Below, piece by piece: positions 23,272 to 32,305 of a stretch of DNA of 64,000 nucleotides. The notes under the pieces were generated by a model. It saw only the letters and a program-made list of their open reading frames with translations. It ran no database searches and had not been told where the DNA came from. The translations under genes were made by a program, and so were the position numbers. Origin of the DNA: Pseudonocardia kunmingensis (GTDB lineage Bacteria > Actinomycetota > Actinomycetes > Mycobacteriales > Pseudonocardiaceae). The stretch's first letter is position 1. Each line of letters starts with the position of its first letter. The stretch spans positions 285,320 through 349,319 of the forward strand of contig NZ_VFPA01000007.1 of NCBI RefSeq assembly GCF_006716445.1, written 5' to 3'.

Positions 23272-24033
23272 ATGGCAGAACACCGGATCGCCTTGGTCAC
23301 GGGCGCGAACCGAGGGCTCGGGCGCAGCACCGCGCTCGCACTCGCCCACCGTGACGCGAAGGTCGTGGTGACCTACCGGGACGGCGCGGCGGGGGCCGCG
23401 GAGACCGTGCAGATGATCCAGGAAGCGGGCGGTGACGCGGTCGCGAAGCGGCTCGACATCAGCGACGTCGGGTCGTTCGCGACCTTCACCACCGAGCTGA
23501 CCGACGAGATCCGCGCCCGGTGGGCGAGCGGGAAGCTCGACGTCCTGGTCAACAACGCCGGCATCGGGCTGTTCGGTCGGCTCGAGGACGTGACGGTGGA
23601 GAGCTTCGACGCGCTCGTGCACACCAACCTCCGCGGCACGTTCTTCCTCATCCAGGCGCTCGTGCCGCACCTCGCCGAGGGCGGCCGCATCATCAACGTG
23701 TCGACCTCCCTGACCCGTCACGTCAGCCCGGGAACGTCGGTCTACTCGGCGTCGAAGGCGGCGGTCGAGGCCTTCTCCCGCAGCCTGGCCGCCGAGCTCG
23801 GCCCGCGCGGCATCCGGATCAACGCGGTCGCACCCGGCCCGAGCGCCACCGACTTCAACGGCGGCGCCATGCGCGACGACCCCGAGCTGCGGGGGGCCCT
23901 CGCCGCGCAGACCGCGCTCGGCCGGGTCGGCAAGCCCGAGGAGATCGGCGACGCCATCGCCGCGCTCACGTCCGCGGACATGCGCTGGATCACGGCAGAA
24001 CGCATCGAGGTCTCCGGAGGAGCCCTCCTCTGA
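23272..24033 (+). CDS. SDR-family oxidoreductase (classical)
   Basis: 253-residue classical short-chain dehydrogenase. Cofactor motif TGANRGLG (residues 10-17), VVVTYRDG suggesting NADP preference, NNAG, the catalytic S (NVSTS) and YSASK pair, and a PGPSATDF loop after the sixth strand. No signal or membrane segment. Transcribed from a strong promoter under probable control of the divergent TetR. Such TetR-SDR pairs usually handle small carbonyl or alcohol substrates; the substrate here is unknown. Confidence 0.88.
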   Translation: MAEHRIALVTGANRGLGRSTALALAHRDAKVVVTYRDGAAGAAETVQMIQEAGGDAVAKRLDISDVGSFATFTTELTDEIRARWASGKLDVLVNNAGIGLFGRLEDVTVESFDALVHTNLRGTFFLIQALVPHLAEGGRIINVSTSLTRHVSPGTSVYSASKAAVEAFSRSLAAELGPRGIRINAVAPGPSATDFNGGAMRDDPELRGALAAQTALGRVGKPEEIGDAIAALTSADMRWITAERIEVSGGALL

Positions 24034-24197
24034 CGACCGACCGGTGAGTCGAAGCACGCCGGATGGAGAAGCCGCTGCCGCCGGCCCGCCGTGACGGGCG
24101 CACCCGCGAGTGTGTCCCGGCTCACGCCCCTGCACGTCACGACCGCGGTCCCCGCCACGTCCGTAAAGCGTCCAGGAGGAACGACCGAGGAGTAGAC

Positions 24198-24551
24198 ATG
24201 ATCGACCCGTGGTGGCCGCTCGCGGCGCTGGCCCTCGTCCAGGTCGGCGACGCCGTCATGTGCCGCAGGCCGCTGCCCTTCATCCGCCAGTGCCTCGTCG
24301 ACGTCGGCTTCCCGCAGCGGTACTGGTGGGTGCTGCCGCCGCTGAAGCTCGCCGCCGCCGCCGGGCTGGTCGCCGGGATCTGGTTCCGGCCGCTCGCGAT
24401 CCTCACCAGCGCCGCGCTGGTGGCCTACTTCCTCATCGCGCTGGCCGCGCACCTGCGCGCGGCCGACTACGGCCGCAACCTGTTCCTGAACTGCACCGGC
24501 ATGCTGCTCGCGTGCAGCGCCACCCTGGCGTTCACGCTCGTCGCGGCGTGA
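24198..24551 (+). CDS. DoxX-like small membrane protein
   Basis: 117 residues with four predicted helices: PWWPLAALALVQVGDAVM, WVLPPLKLAAAAGLVAGIW, ILTSAALVAYFLIALAAHL and TGMLLACSATLAFTLVAA, the topology of DoxX/DoxD-like proteins. ATG at 24198 with GAGGAG 6 bases upstream. DoxX relatives take part in membrane redox reactions, but this subgroup is uncharacterised. It stops at 24551, directly abutting the convergent cupin gene stop. Confidence 0.75.
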   Translation: MIDPWWPLAALALVQVGDAVMCRRPLPFIRQCLVDVGFPQRYWWVLPPLKLAAAAGLVAGIWFRPLAILTSAALVAYFLIALAAHLRAADYGRNLFLNCTGMLLACSATLAFTLVAA

Positions 24552-24896
24552 TCAGGGCTCCTCGAGCCACTCCGTCACGAACTCGTCGTTGGCGTGGATG
24601 TTCGTCATCACCAACCGGTCGGTACCGGTGTTGACGAACTTGTGCGGTGTCCACGGGGGCACCACGACGACCTGGCCCGCGCGTGCGGTCAGGCGCTCGG
24701 CCGCCACGGTGAACTCCGCCTCTCCGCTGTGGAGGACGAAGGTCTCGTCGTAGGGGTGCCGGTGCAGGCGGGGCCCGGCCCCGGGGACGTCGGTGTCGAC
24801 GAGGATCACCGAGACGGTGCCGCCGTGGTCGCGACCGGCGAACTGGCCGGTCATGGTGCCGTCGACGAGGAAGGACAGCACGTCGGGCGTGGCCAT
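24552..24896 (-). CDS. Single-domain cupin protein
   Basis: 114-residue beta-barrel cupin. Motif 1 is RLHRHPYDETFVLHSGEAEF (H, H, E ligands) and motif 2 is VVVVPPWTPHKFVN (His ligand), giving a complete 3-His/1-Glu metal site. Could be a dioxygenase, isomerase or sensor. ATG at 24896 preferred; an in-frame GTG at 24920 lacks a clear ribosome site. It lies 88 bases downstream of the GntR gene on the same strand and may be the last gene of that operon. Confidence 0.8.
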   Translation of the reverse strand: MATPDVLSFLVDGTMTGQFAGRDHGGTVSVILVDTDVPGAGPRLHRHPYDETFVLHSGEAEFTVAAERLTARAGQVVVVPPWTPHKFVNTGTDRLVMTNIHANDEFVTEWLEEP

Positions 24897-24984
24897 GGCG
24901 TCGATGATGACCGACTCCACCCGCGGCCACCAGGGGTCGGAGCCCCTCGGCCTGCAGGCGTCGCCGCGGCGGGGCGCGGCAGGG

Positions 24985-25668
24985 TCAGGCGGGGACGGCG
25001 GGGGCTCCGGGCGAGGCCTCCGGGGCCAGGATGCGCTCCACCGCGTCGGTCATGTGCGCCTCCAGCACCGAGGTGAGCCGCGCCGTGTCGCCGTCGCGGA
25101 CCGCGTCGCGCAGCTCCCGGTGCTCGGCGATCAACGCCGGTGCCGGCGGCAGCGTGTCCTGCAGCGCGGCGAGGCACATCCGGGTCTCCACGAGCAGCGC
25201 GTCGGCCATCCGGCGCAGCCGCGGGCTGCCCGATGCGGCCACGAACTCGTGGTGGAAGGCGTGGTCGGCGTCGGCGAGCGCGACCGGGTCGTCCGCGACC
25301 TCCTCCATCCGCTCCAGGGCGGCGGTGAGTCGCTCGGCCGCAACCGCCCGGTCGCCGGTCAGCAGCAGGAGGCCGGCGGCCCGCTCGACGGCGGCGCGGG
25401 CCGTGTAGACGTCGCGGACGTCGGCCTCGTCCAGGTCCCGCACGAACAGGCCCCGGTGCCGCTCGCTGCGCAGCAGTCCTTCGGCGACCAGGCGCTGCAT
25501 GGCCTCCCGCAGCGGACCGCGGCTCACGCCGAGCCGGGCCGCGAGCTCCACCTCGCCGAGCTGGGTGCCCGGCGGGAAGGTGCCACGCATGATCGCCGTG
25601 CGGAGGCGGTCGGCGACGATCGCGGCCGTCGACCGCCGCTCCACCGGTTCCAGCTCGCTCAGGTCCAA
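24985..25668 (-). CDS. GntR-family (FadR/FCD) transcriptional regulator
   Basis: 227 residues. N-terminal winged helix (about 12-75: IVADRLRTAIMRGTFPPGTQL and ELAARLGVSRGPLREAMQRLVAEGLL). The C-terminal FCD helical domain has the metal-binding set D...H (DADHAFHHEF), H (LIAEHRELRD) and H (LEAHMTDAV). FCD regulators respond to small carboxylates. Start is TTG at 25668: AGGAGG stands 4 bases upstream. It lies in the operon DUF3830 / racemase-fold / racemase-fold / gntR. The palindromes at 27724-27735 and 21350-21361 fit the known FCD operator pattern, so it probably represses the island genes and itself. Confidence 0.88.
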   Translation of the reverse strand: MDLSELEPVERRSTAAIVADRLRTAIMRGTFPPGTQLGEVELAARLGVSRGPLREAMQRLVAEGLLRSERHRGLFVRDLDEADVRDVYTARAAVERAAGLLLLTGDRAVAAERLTAALERMEEVADDPVALADADHAFHHEFVAASGSPRLRRMADALLVETRMCLAALQDTLPPAPALIAEHRELRDAVRDGDTARLTSVLEAHMTDAVERILAPEASPGAPAVPA

Positions 25669-25680
25669 GGTTCCTCCTGG

Positions 25681-26391
25681 TCAGGCCGCGAACAGGGCGC
25701 CGAAGCCCGCCCGCGGGGTGTCCGCGCCCGCCAGCCGCAGCCCCTGCCAGATGCTCACCTGGTTGGCCGTCAGCACCGGCTTGCCCACCCGCGCGTCCAG
25801 CCGGTCGAGCAGCCCGACCGTGTGCAGCGCCGTGTCGGGCAGCAGCACGGCCTGCGCGTCGGGGTGGTCGGCGGCCGCGGCGAACTCGAGCACGGTGTCC
25901 TCGGGCAGCGTGCCGACCTCGGCCGCGGTGATGATCCCCTTCGCCGACAGCGAGAGGACCTCGATGCCGGCCACCCCGAGGAACGCGACGAACCGCTCCG
26001 CCACGTCGTCGGGGTAGGTGGCGCCCACCGCGACGCGTGTGACGCCCAGCCGCGCGCACGCGTCCACGAACGCGAAGGACGTGCTCGACGCGGGAACGCC
26101 CGCGGTCGCCGCGAGCGCCTCCACCTGCGACGTCGCGCCGTCCCAGCCGAACACGAAGCTCCCGCTGGTGCAGGCCCACACCACGGAGTCGAGCGGGGCG
26201 TCGATCGCGCGGACGCCATCGGCCAGCACGTCGTCGCCGCCGATGTCGAGCAGCGCGTCGACGCGGTGCGCGTCCTCGCGCATCTCGGTGTGCACGAGCG
26301 GCAGCCGCGGGCCGCCGAGGAGCTTCTCGGCGAGCGGGTAGTCGTCCTCGGCCGAGAAGCCCGGGTAGAGGATGCCGACGGTGGGTGTCAT
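25681..26391 (-). CDS. Asp/Glu racemase-fold protein, maleate isomerase-like, one catalytic Cys missing
   Basis: 236-residue member of the Asp/Glu racemase / maleate cis-trans isomerase / arylmalonate decarboxylase superfamily. The first active-site Cys is present (C74 in ACTSGSF). At the mirror site the paralogue has ISCTNLPT but this protein reads LPDTALHT, so Asp186 replaces the second Cys. A single-Cys site is known for arylmalonate decarboxylase, so decarboxylation or one-sided proton transfer is possible. ATG overlaps the TGA of the upstream paralogue by four bases (ATGA). Substrate unknown. Confidence 0.82.
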   Translation of the reverse strand: MTPTVGILYPGFSAEDDYPLAEKLLGGPRLPLVHTEMREDAHRVDALLDIGGDDVLADGVRAIDAPLDSVVWACTSGSFVFGWDGATSQVEALAATAGVPASSTSFAFVDACARLGVTRVAVGATYPDDVAERFVAFLGVAGIEVLSLSAKGIITAAEVGTLPEDTVLEFAAAADHPDAQAVLLPDTALHTVGLLDRLDARVGKPVLTANQVSIWQGLRLAGADTPRAGFGALFAA

Positions 26392-27167
26392 ACGACTCCT
26401 GGTGTGAGGTGTCCGGGTGCGTGCTGGTCCTTCGCGGTCAGCAGGCTGCCGCCGCCCACCGCCTCGCGTCCCAGTGCCCGCAGCGCGGCCCACATGGTGA
26501 CCTGGTTGGCGGTGAGGACCGGTTTGCCGAGCGCCTGCTCGAGGGGCTCGATGAGGTCGTAGGTGGGCAGGTTGGTGCAGCTGATGAACAGGGCGTCGGC
26601 GTCGTCGCGGTCCGCGGCGCTGACGACCTCGACGACCTCGGCGTAGCTGACCCGCCAGATGTTGCCCAGCAGGCCCAGCCCCTCGCTCGCCACCGTGCGC
26701 ACGCCGTGCTCGGCCAGGTACGCGACGAGCCGGCGCGTCACCGGCTCGACGTAGGGCGTGGCGATCGCCAGCCGCGCGATGCCGAGCACCCGCAACGCGT
26801 CGATCAAGGCGCCGGACGTGGTGGTGGCGACCGGTGCCCCCGCGTCCTCGATCGTGCGGCGCAGCACCTCCTCGCCGGTGGCACCCTCGACGAAGCTGCC
26901 GGACGTGCAGGCGTAGGCGACCACGCCGGGCTCGGGGGTCAGGACGTCGCGGGTGGCGCGACGGACCGCCCGCCGGTCGCCGCAGGCCACCGCCATCTCG
27001 ACGGTGACGGGGGTGGTGAAGAACGGCAGCCGGGTGAGGTAGAGCGACACGTCCTCGGGCGCCCACCGCCACAGCTCGCGGTCGAGGGCGAAGTCGAACG
27101 GCGCGACGACGCCGATCCCCTGCTGCCGGGCCGGCTCCGTGAGGCCGACCGAGAGCTCCGTGGGCAC
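26388..27167 (-). CDS. Maleate cis-trans isomerase / Asp-Glu racemase-fold enzyme
   Basis: 259 residues, same superfamily as the next gene, with both active-site Cys: C87 in ACTSGSF and C197 in SCTNLPT. The two-Cys site fits maleate isomerase or a racemase. The blocks PVLTANQVTMWAALRALG (here) and PVLTANQVSIWQGLRLAG (paralogue) show the two arose by duplication. GTG start at 27167, 6 bases after the DUF3830 stop. Together with the amidase and the 2-hydroxyacid dehydrogenase it suggests breakdown of a small dicarboxylate, amide or imide; the exact compound is not readable. Confidence 0.85.
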   Translation of the reverse strand: MPTELSVGLTEPARQQGIGVVAPFDFALDRELWRWAPEDVSLYLTRLPFFTTPVTVEMAVACGDRRAVRRATRDVLTPEPGVVAYACTSGSFVEGATGEEVLRRTIEDAGAPVATTTSGALIDALRVLGIARLAIATPYVEPVTRRLVAYLAEHGVRTVASEGLGLLGNIWRVSYAEVVEVVSAADRDDADALFISCTNLPTYDLIEPLEQALGKPVLTANQVTMWAALRALGREAVGGGSLLTAKDQHAPGHLTPGVV

Positions 27168-27173
27168 CGGTGG

Positions 27174-27683
27174 CTACCGGGCGTCTGCGGGGTCGAGCCG
27201 CTCGTACACCAGCCGCTCGCCGACGCTGCCGGAACGCCAGACGTCGTGGCAGGCCTCGGCCATGCCGTCGAGACCCTCGACGATCGTGGCGTAGACGTTG
27301 CCCGGCACCCAGCCGACATCGCCGTTGATCAGTAGGTTGTTGCGGCCGTAGAAGATCGCGAGGTCGATGCCGCCCTCGTCCTGGTCGATGCCCTGGTCGG
27401 CCTTGAACGCGCTGTCGAGCACGCCGCCTGCGAAGTCGAACAGCACGACGTCGCCCGGGATCGGCGTGATCGTGGTGTTCTCCCTGGCGATCTGCGCGAA
27501 CCGCGGCACGATCGTGTAGACCTCGTTGCGCGCGTACTTGGCGTGCTGCGCGTCGCCGCCGAGCGGACCGCCCTCGAGCGCCTGCCAGACGGCGGCGCTG
27601 GTGCGCGGGGCGTCCTTCTCCAGGAGCTCGGCCACGCAGGACACAGCACGACGGGCGAGGGTGATGCGGATGAACTTCGACAT
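27174..27683 (-). CDS. DUF3830 family protein (cyclophilin-like fold)
   Basis: 169-residue DUF3830 protein; the family has a cyclophilin-like beta-barrel and no established reaction. Recognisable blocks: SKFIRITLARRAVSCVAELLE, ARNEVYTIVPRFA, TITPIPGDVVLFDFAG, DLAIFYGRNNLL and GWVPGNVYATIVEGLDGM. First gene of the minus-strand operon. ATG at 27683 is supported by the upstream GGGAGCGG; 17 further codons are open but would start inside the operator region. The promoter and GntR site are 41-78 bases upstream. Being first in a GntR operon with racemase-fold enzymes suggests a catabolic enzyme or binding role, which is inference. Confidence 0.82.
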   Translation of the reverse strand: MSKFIRITLARRAVSCVAELLEKDAPRTSAAVWQALEGGPLGGDAQHAKYARNEVYTIVPRFAQIARENTTITPIPGDVVLFDFAGGVLDSAFKADQGIDQDEGGIDLAIFYGRNNLLINGDVGWVPGNVYATIVEGLDGMAEACHDVWRSGSVGERLVYERLDPADAR

Positions 27684-27723
27684 GAGCCGCTCCCGGCGTC
27701 CGAGGGGTACCGCAGCGCCGCGG

Positions 27724-27761
27724 ATTGTTGACAATAGTACGAGCGCTTCCTAGCGTGTCAA
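27724..27761. promoter_or_regulatory. Interlocked divergent promoters sharing one GntR/FCD operator
   Basis: Operator ATTGTTGACAAT at 27724-27735. Minus promoter (DUF3830): -35 TTGACA (27761-27756), 16 bases, -10 TACTAT (27739-27734), touching the operator. Plus promoter (dehydrogenase): -35 TTGACA (27728-27733), inside the operator, 17 bases, -10 TAGCGT (27751-27756), which covers the minus -35. Binding at one site would block both directions. Confidence 0.65.
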
Positions 27762-27795
27762 TGGTCGTGCCCCGGCTCGGGAAGGTCTCGCCGAA

Positions 27796-28746
27796 TTGCC
27801 CGTTTCTGCAGGTCAGCGTGCCACCCCGACGATCACCGTGTTGCACGGTGACGATCGTCCGCCGGGCCTCGAGGAAGAGGGCCTGCGCTTCGCCACCGCC
27901 GACACCCTGGCCCAGGCCCTGCCCGGCACCGAGGTGCTGCTCGTCTGGGACTTCACCTCCGACGCCGTCCGCGACGCCTGGCCGGCCGCCGACTCCGTGC
28001 GCTGGGTGCACACCGCCAGCGCCGGCGTCGACCGGCTCACCTTCCCCGGCCTGCTCTCCGCGCCCGTCACCCTGACGAACTCGCGCGGGGTGTTCGACGC
28101 GCCCATGGCGGAGTACGTGCTCGGACTGGTCCTCGCCATGGCCAAGGACCTCCCCGGCACCCTCGCCGCGCAGGCGCGGCGCGAGTGGCGCCACCGCGAG
28201 ACCGAGCCCGTCGCCGGCCGCACCGCCGTGGTCGTGGGGGGCGGCCCGATCGGGCGCGCGATCGCCCGCCTGCTCGAGGCCGTCGGGATGGTGGTGGAGC
28301 TGGTCGGGCGCCGCGACTTCGACGGCCTGCCCCGGCTGCTCCCCCGCGCCGACTGGCTCGTGCTCGCCGCGCCGCTCACCGACGCCACGCGCGGCATGCT
28401 CGACGCCGACGCGCTCGCGCTGCTGCGACCCTCGGCCCGGGTGATCAACGTGGGCCGGGGAGCCCTGGTCGTCGAGCCCGACCTCGTCGAGGCGCTGCGG
28501 GCGGGCCGCATCGCAGGCGCCGCGCTCGACGTCTTCGCGGCCGAGCCCCTCCCGGCGGGCTCACCGCTGTGGGAGCTGCCCGGGGTGATCGTCTCGCCCC
28601 ACATGTCCGGGGACCTCATCGGCTGGCGCGAGTCGCTGGTGGAGGTCTTCCGCGACAACCTCGCCCGCTACCGCGCGGGCGAACCGCTGCGCAACGTCGT
28701 GGACAAGTCCCTCGGCTACGTGACGACCTCGGGAGCATCGGCATGA
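27796..28746 (+). CDS. D-isomer-specific 2-hydroxyacid dehydrogenase
   Basis: 316-residue NAD(P)-dependent D-2-hydroxyacid dehydrogenase. Rossmann motif GGGPIGRAIARLL (about 148-160); catalytic Arg in INVGRGALV, Glu in LDVFAAEPLP and His in VSPHMSG are all present. It would interconvert a 2-keto acid and a D-2-hydroxy acid. Start uncertain: TTG 27796 (GGGAAGG upstream) or in-frame GTG 27838, which begins just before the conserved LHGDD. Its ATGA junction with the amidase gene shows co-translation. Expressed divergently from the DUF3830 operon under the same operator. Confidence 0.87.
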   Translation: MPVSAGQRATPTITVLHGDDRPPGLEEEGLRFATADTLAQALPGTEVLLVWDFTSDAVRDAWPAADSVRWVHTASAGVDRLTFPGLLSAPVTLTNSRGVFDAPMAEYVLGLVLAMAKDLPGTLAAQARREWRHRETEPVAGRTAVVVGGGPIGRAIARLLEAVGMVVELVGRRDFDGLPRLLPRADWLVLAAPLTDATRGMLDADALALLRPSARVINVGRGALVVEPDLVEALRAGRIAGAALDVFAAEPLPAGSPLWELPGVIVSPHMSGDLIGWRESLVEVFRDNLARYRAGEPLRNVVDKSLGYVTTSGASA

Positions 28747-30146
28747 CCACGCAGCACACGACGGACCGCATCGCGGACCTCACCGCGACCGAGCTCGTCG
28801 CCGCCTACCGCTCCGGGGAGCTCTCGCCGGTGGAGGCCACCGAGGCCGCGCTGCGCCGCATCGAGCGCCACGACGGGGATGTCAACGCGTTCTGCCTCGT
28901 CGACGCGGACGGGGCGCTCGAGAGCGCGAAGGCGTCGGCGGACCGCTGGCAGCGCGGCGAGCCCGTCGGGGTGCTCGACGGCGTCCCGACCTCGATCAAG
29001 GACATCCTGCTGACCCGCGGCTGGCCCACCCGGCGCGGTTCGCGCACCGTGGACCCGGCGGGCCCGTGGGACGTCGACGGCCCGCACGTCGCGCGGGTGC
29101 GCGAGCAGGGCGCCGTGCTGCTGGGCAAGACCACCACGCCCGAGCTGGCCTGGAAGGGCGTCACCGACAACCCGCTCACCGGCGTCACCCGCAACCCGTG
29201 GGACACCACCCGCACCGCCGGTGGCTCGTCGGGCGGGAGCGCGGCCGCGGTGGCGTTCGGGATGGGCCCGCTGAGCCTGGGCACCGACGGCGGCGGCTCG
29301 GTGCGCATCCCCGCCGCCTTCACCGGGACCACCACCCTCAAGCCCACCTACGGGCGGGTGCCGCACCACCCGGCGAGCCCCTTCGGCACGCTCGCGCACG
29401 TCGGACCGATGACGCGCACGGCCGCCGACGCGGCGCTGCTGCTCGACGTCGTGTCCGGCGCCGACACCCGCGACCCGTGGGCGCTGGCCCCCACCGACCC
29501 GGCCGTGGCCGCGCTGGAGGGCGGCGTGGCGGGGCTGCGGATCGCGGTGAGCCCCACGCTGGGCTACGTCGACGTGCACCCCGGCGTCGCGGCGGCGTTC
29601 GCGGCCGCGGTGCGGGTGTTCACCGAGCTGGGCGCCGACGTCGAGGAGGCCGACCCCGGGTTCACCGACCCGGTCGAGGCGTTCGAGCTGCTGTGGTTCG
29701 CCGGCGTGGCGAAGTCGCTCGAGAACACCGGCCCCGCCGCGCGGGCGCAGATGGACCCGGGGCTCGTCGCCGTCGCCGAGCAGGGCGCGCGGGCCTCGGC
29801 CGTGGAGTACCTGGGCGCGATGGCGGTGCGCAACGACCTCGGCGCCCGCATGGGCGAGTTCCACAGCCGCTACGACCTGCTGCTCACCCCGACGGTGCCG
29901 ATCCCCGCCTTCGAGGCCGGGGTCGAGGTGCCCGCGGGCTGGCCCCGGGAGCGCTGGACGTCCTGGACCCCGTTCACCTACCCGTTCAACATGACCCAGC
30001 AGCCGGCGGCGAGCGTGCCGTGCGGGTTCACCGCCGGCCTCCCGGTGGGCCTGCAGATCGTCGGCCCCCGGCACGCCGACAACGCGGTGCTGGCTGCGGC
30101 CCACGCGTTCCAGCAGGCGACGGACTGGCACACCCACCGCCCCTGA
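28743..30146 (+). CDS. Amidase-signature family hydrolase
   Basis: 467-residue amidase with a complete Ser-cisSer-Lys triad: K86 (TSIKD), S163 (GGSSGGS) and S186 (DGGGSVRIP). It would cleave a small amide, a half-amide of a dicarboxylate or a carbamoyl derivative. It is not likely to be GatA, because no gatB/gatC are nearby and the context is catabolic. ATG overlaps the dehydrogenase stop by four bases. It ends just before the family B palindrome that closes the island. Confidence 0.9.
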   Translation: MTTQHTTDRIADLTATELVAAYRSGELSPVEATEAALRRIERHDGDVNAFCLVDADGALESAKASADRWQRGEPVGVLDGVPTSIKDILLTRGWPTRRGSRTVDPAGPWDVDGPHVARVREQGAVLLGKTTTPELAWKGVTDNPLTGVTRNPWDTTRTAGGSSGGSAAAVAFGMGPLSLGTDGGGSVRIPAAFTGTTTLKPTYGRVPHHPASPFGTLAHVGPMTRTAADAALLLDVVSGADTRDPWALAPTDPAVAALEGGVAGLRIAVSPTLGYVDVHPGVAAAFAAAVRVFTELGADVEEADPGFTDPVEAFELLWFAGVAKSLENTGPAARAQMDPGLVAVAEQGARASAVEYLGAMAVRNDLGARMGEFHSRYDLLLTPTVPIPAFEAGVEVPAGWPRERWTSWTPFTYPFNMTQQPAASVPCGFTAGLPVGLQIVGPRHADNAVLAAAHAFQQATDWHTHRP

Positions 30147-30157
30147 ACCACGCACCA

Positions 30158-30220
30158 CGCACCTTGGAGCCGTACTGCTGTTCCTGAGACGCCAGGACAG
30201 CGCTATGGCTCCAAGGTGCG
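30158..30220. terminator. Palindrome family B, copy 2 (amidase/tatB junction)
   Basis: Arms 30158-30181 and 30197-30220 pair over 24 bases with three mismatches. The outer 14 bases of each arm (CGCACCTTGGAGCC) are the same as in the copy at 19999-20062 apart from one base. It lies between convergent genes, as expected of a bidirectional terminator, and marks the right edge of the island. Confidence 0.75.
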
Positions 30221-30230
30221 GCAGTGTGGG

Positions 30231-30626
30231 TTAGGTGGCGTCCGGGTCGACCGGGGGGACCTCGTTCTTCGTGAGGATCGGGGGCGTCGGCGCCGGGGGT
30301 GGGGTGCTCTTCGTCATGTTCGGCTTCGGGGCGTGGCCGTTGGGCTTCGGCGCGGGCGGGTCGTCGTCGAACAGGGTGCGCTGGACCGCCGTGCGGGGGT
30401 TGAAGTTGCGCAGGCCCCGCAGCTCCTCGAGCGGCTTGCGCAGCTCGTCGAACTCCGGGCCGAGCTCGCCGCGCAGCTGCTCCCGCGCCCCGGTGGCGTA
30501 GTCGCGGACCTGGCGGATGGCGCGGGCGGCCCACGCGGCCGCGGACGGCAGGCGCTCGGGGCCGAGGATGAACAGCCCGGCCACGATCAACACGACGATC
30601 TCGCCCCAGCCGATGCTGTCGAACAC
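30231..30626 (-). CDS. tatB: Sec-independent translocase protein TatB
   Basis: 131 residues: N-terminal helix GWGEIVVLIVAGLFILGPERLP with the conserved Glu before the helix and the Gly-Pro hinge after it, then an amphipathic helix (ARAIRQVRDYATGAREQLRGEL) and a charged proline-rich tail. With TatC it forms the receptor for folded twin-arginine substrates. Follows htrA by 15 bases at the end of the sigE-rseA-htrA-tatB order also seen in mycobacteria, so it is probably induced with envelope stress. Confidence 0.92.
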   Translation of the reverse strand: MFDSIGWGEIVVLIVAGLFILGPERLPSAAAWAARAIRQVRDYATGAREQLRGELGPEFDELRKPLEELRGLRNFNPRTAVQRTLFDDDPPAPKPNGHAPKPNMTKSTPPPAPTPPILTKNEVPPVDPDAT

Positions 30627-30641
30627 GATGCCAGCCTACTG

Positions 30642-32210
<1,569 letters not shown>

Positions 32211-32305
32211 CGCTCGACGGGCTCCTGGACTGGGTGGACCGGACCCCACCAGCCTGCCTCAGCGGCGGTGAAGTCTGCGTAGCCGGCGGGCCGCGGGTAG
32301 GCGGT

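Noticed and set aside
28743..30146. GatA subunit of the amidotransferase
   Set aside because: No gatB or gatC nearby, and it is co-translated with a D-2-hydroxyacid dehydrogenase.
28716..30158. 480-codon minus-strand open frame over the amidase gene
   Set aside because: The amidase on the plus strand has an intact catalytic triad; the opposite frame is low-complexity.
30158..30220. Att sites or IS ends at the island borders
   Set aside because: No integrase, transposase or target duplication; sequences are palindromes at convergent gene ends, so terminator is the simpler call.
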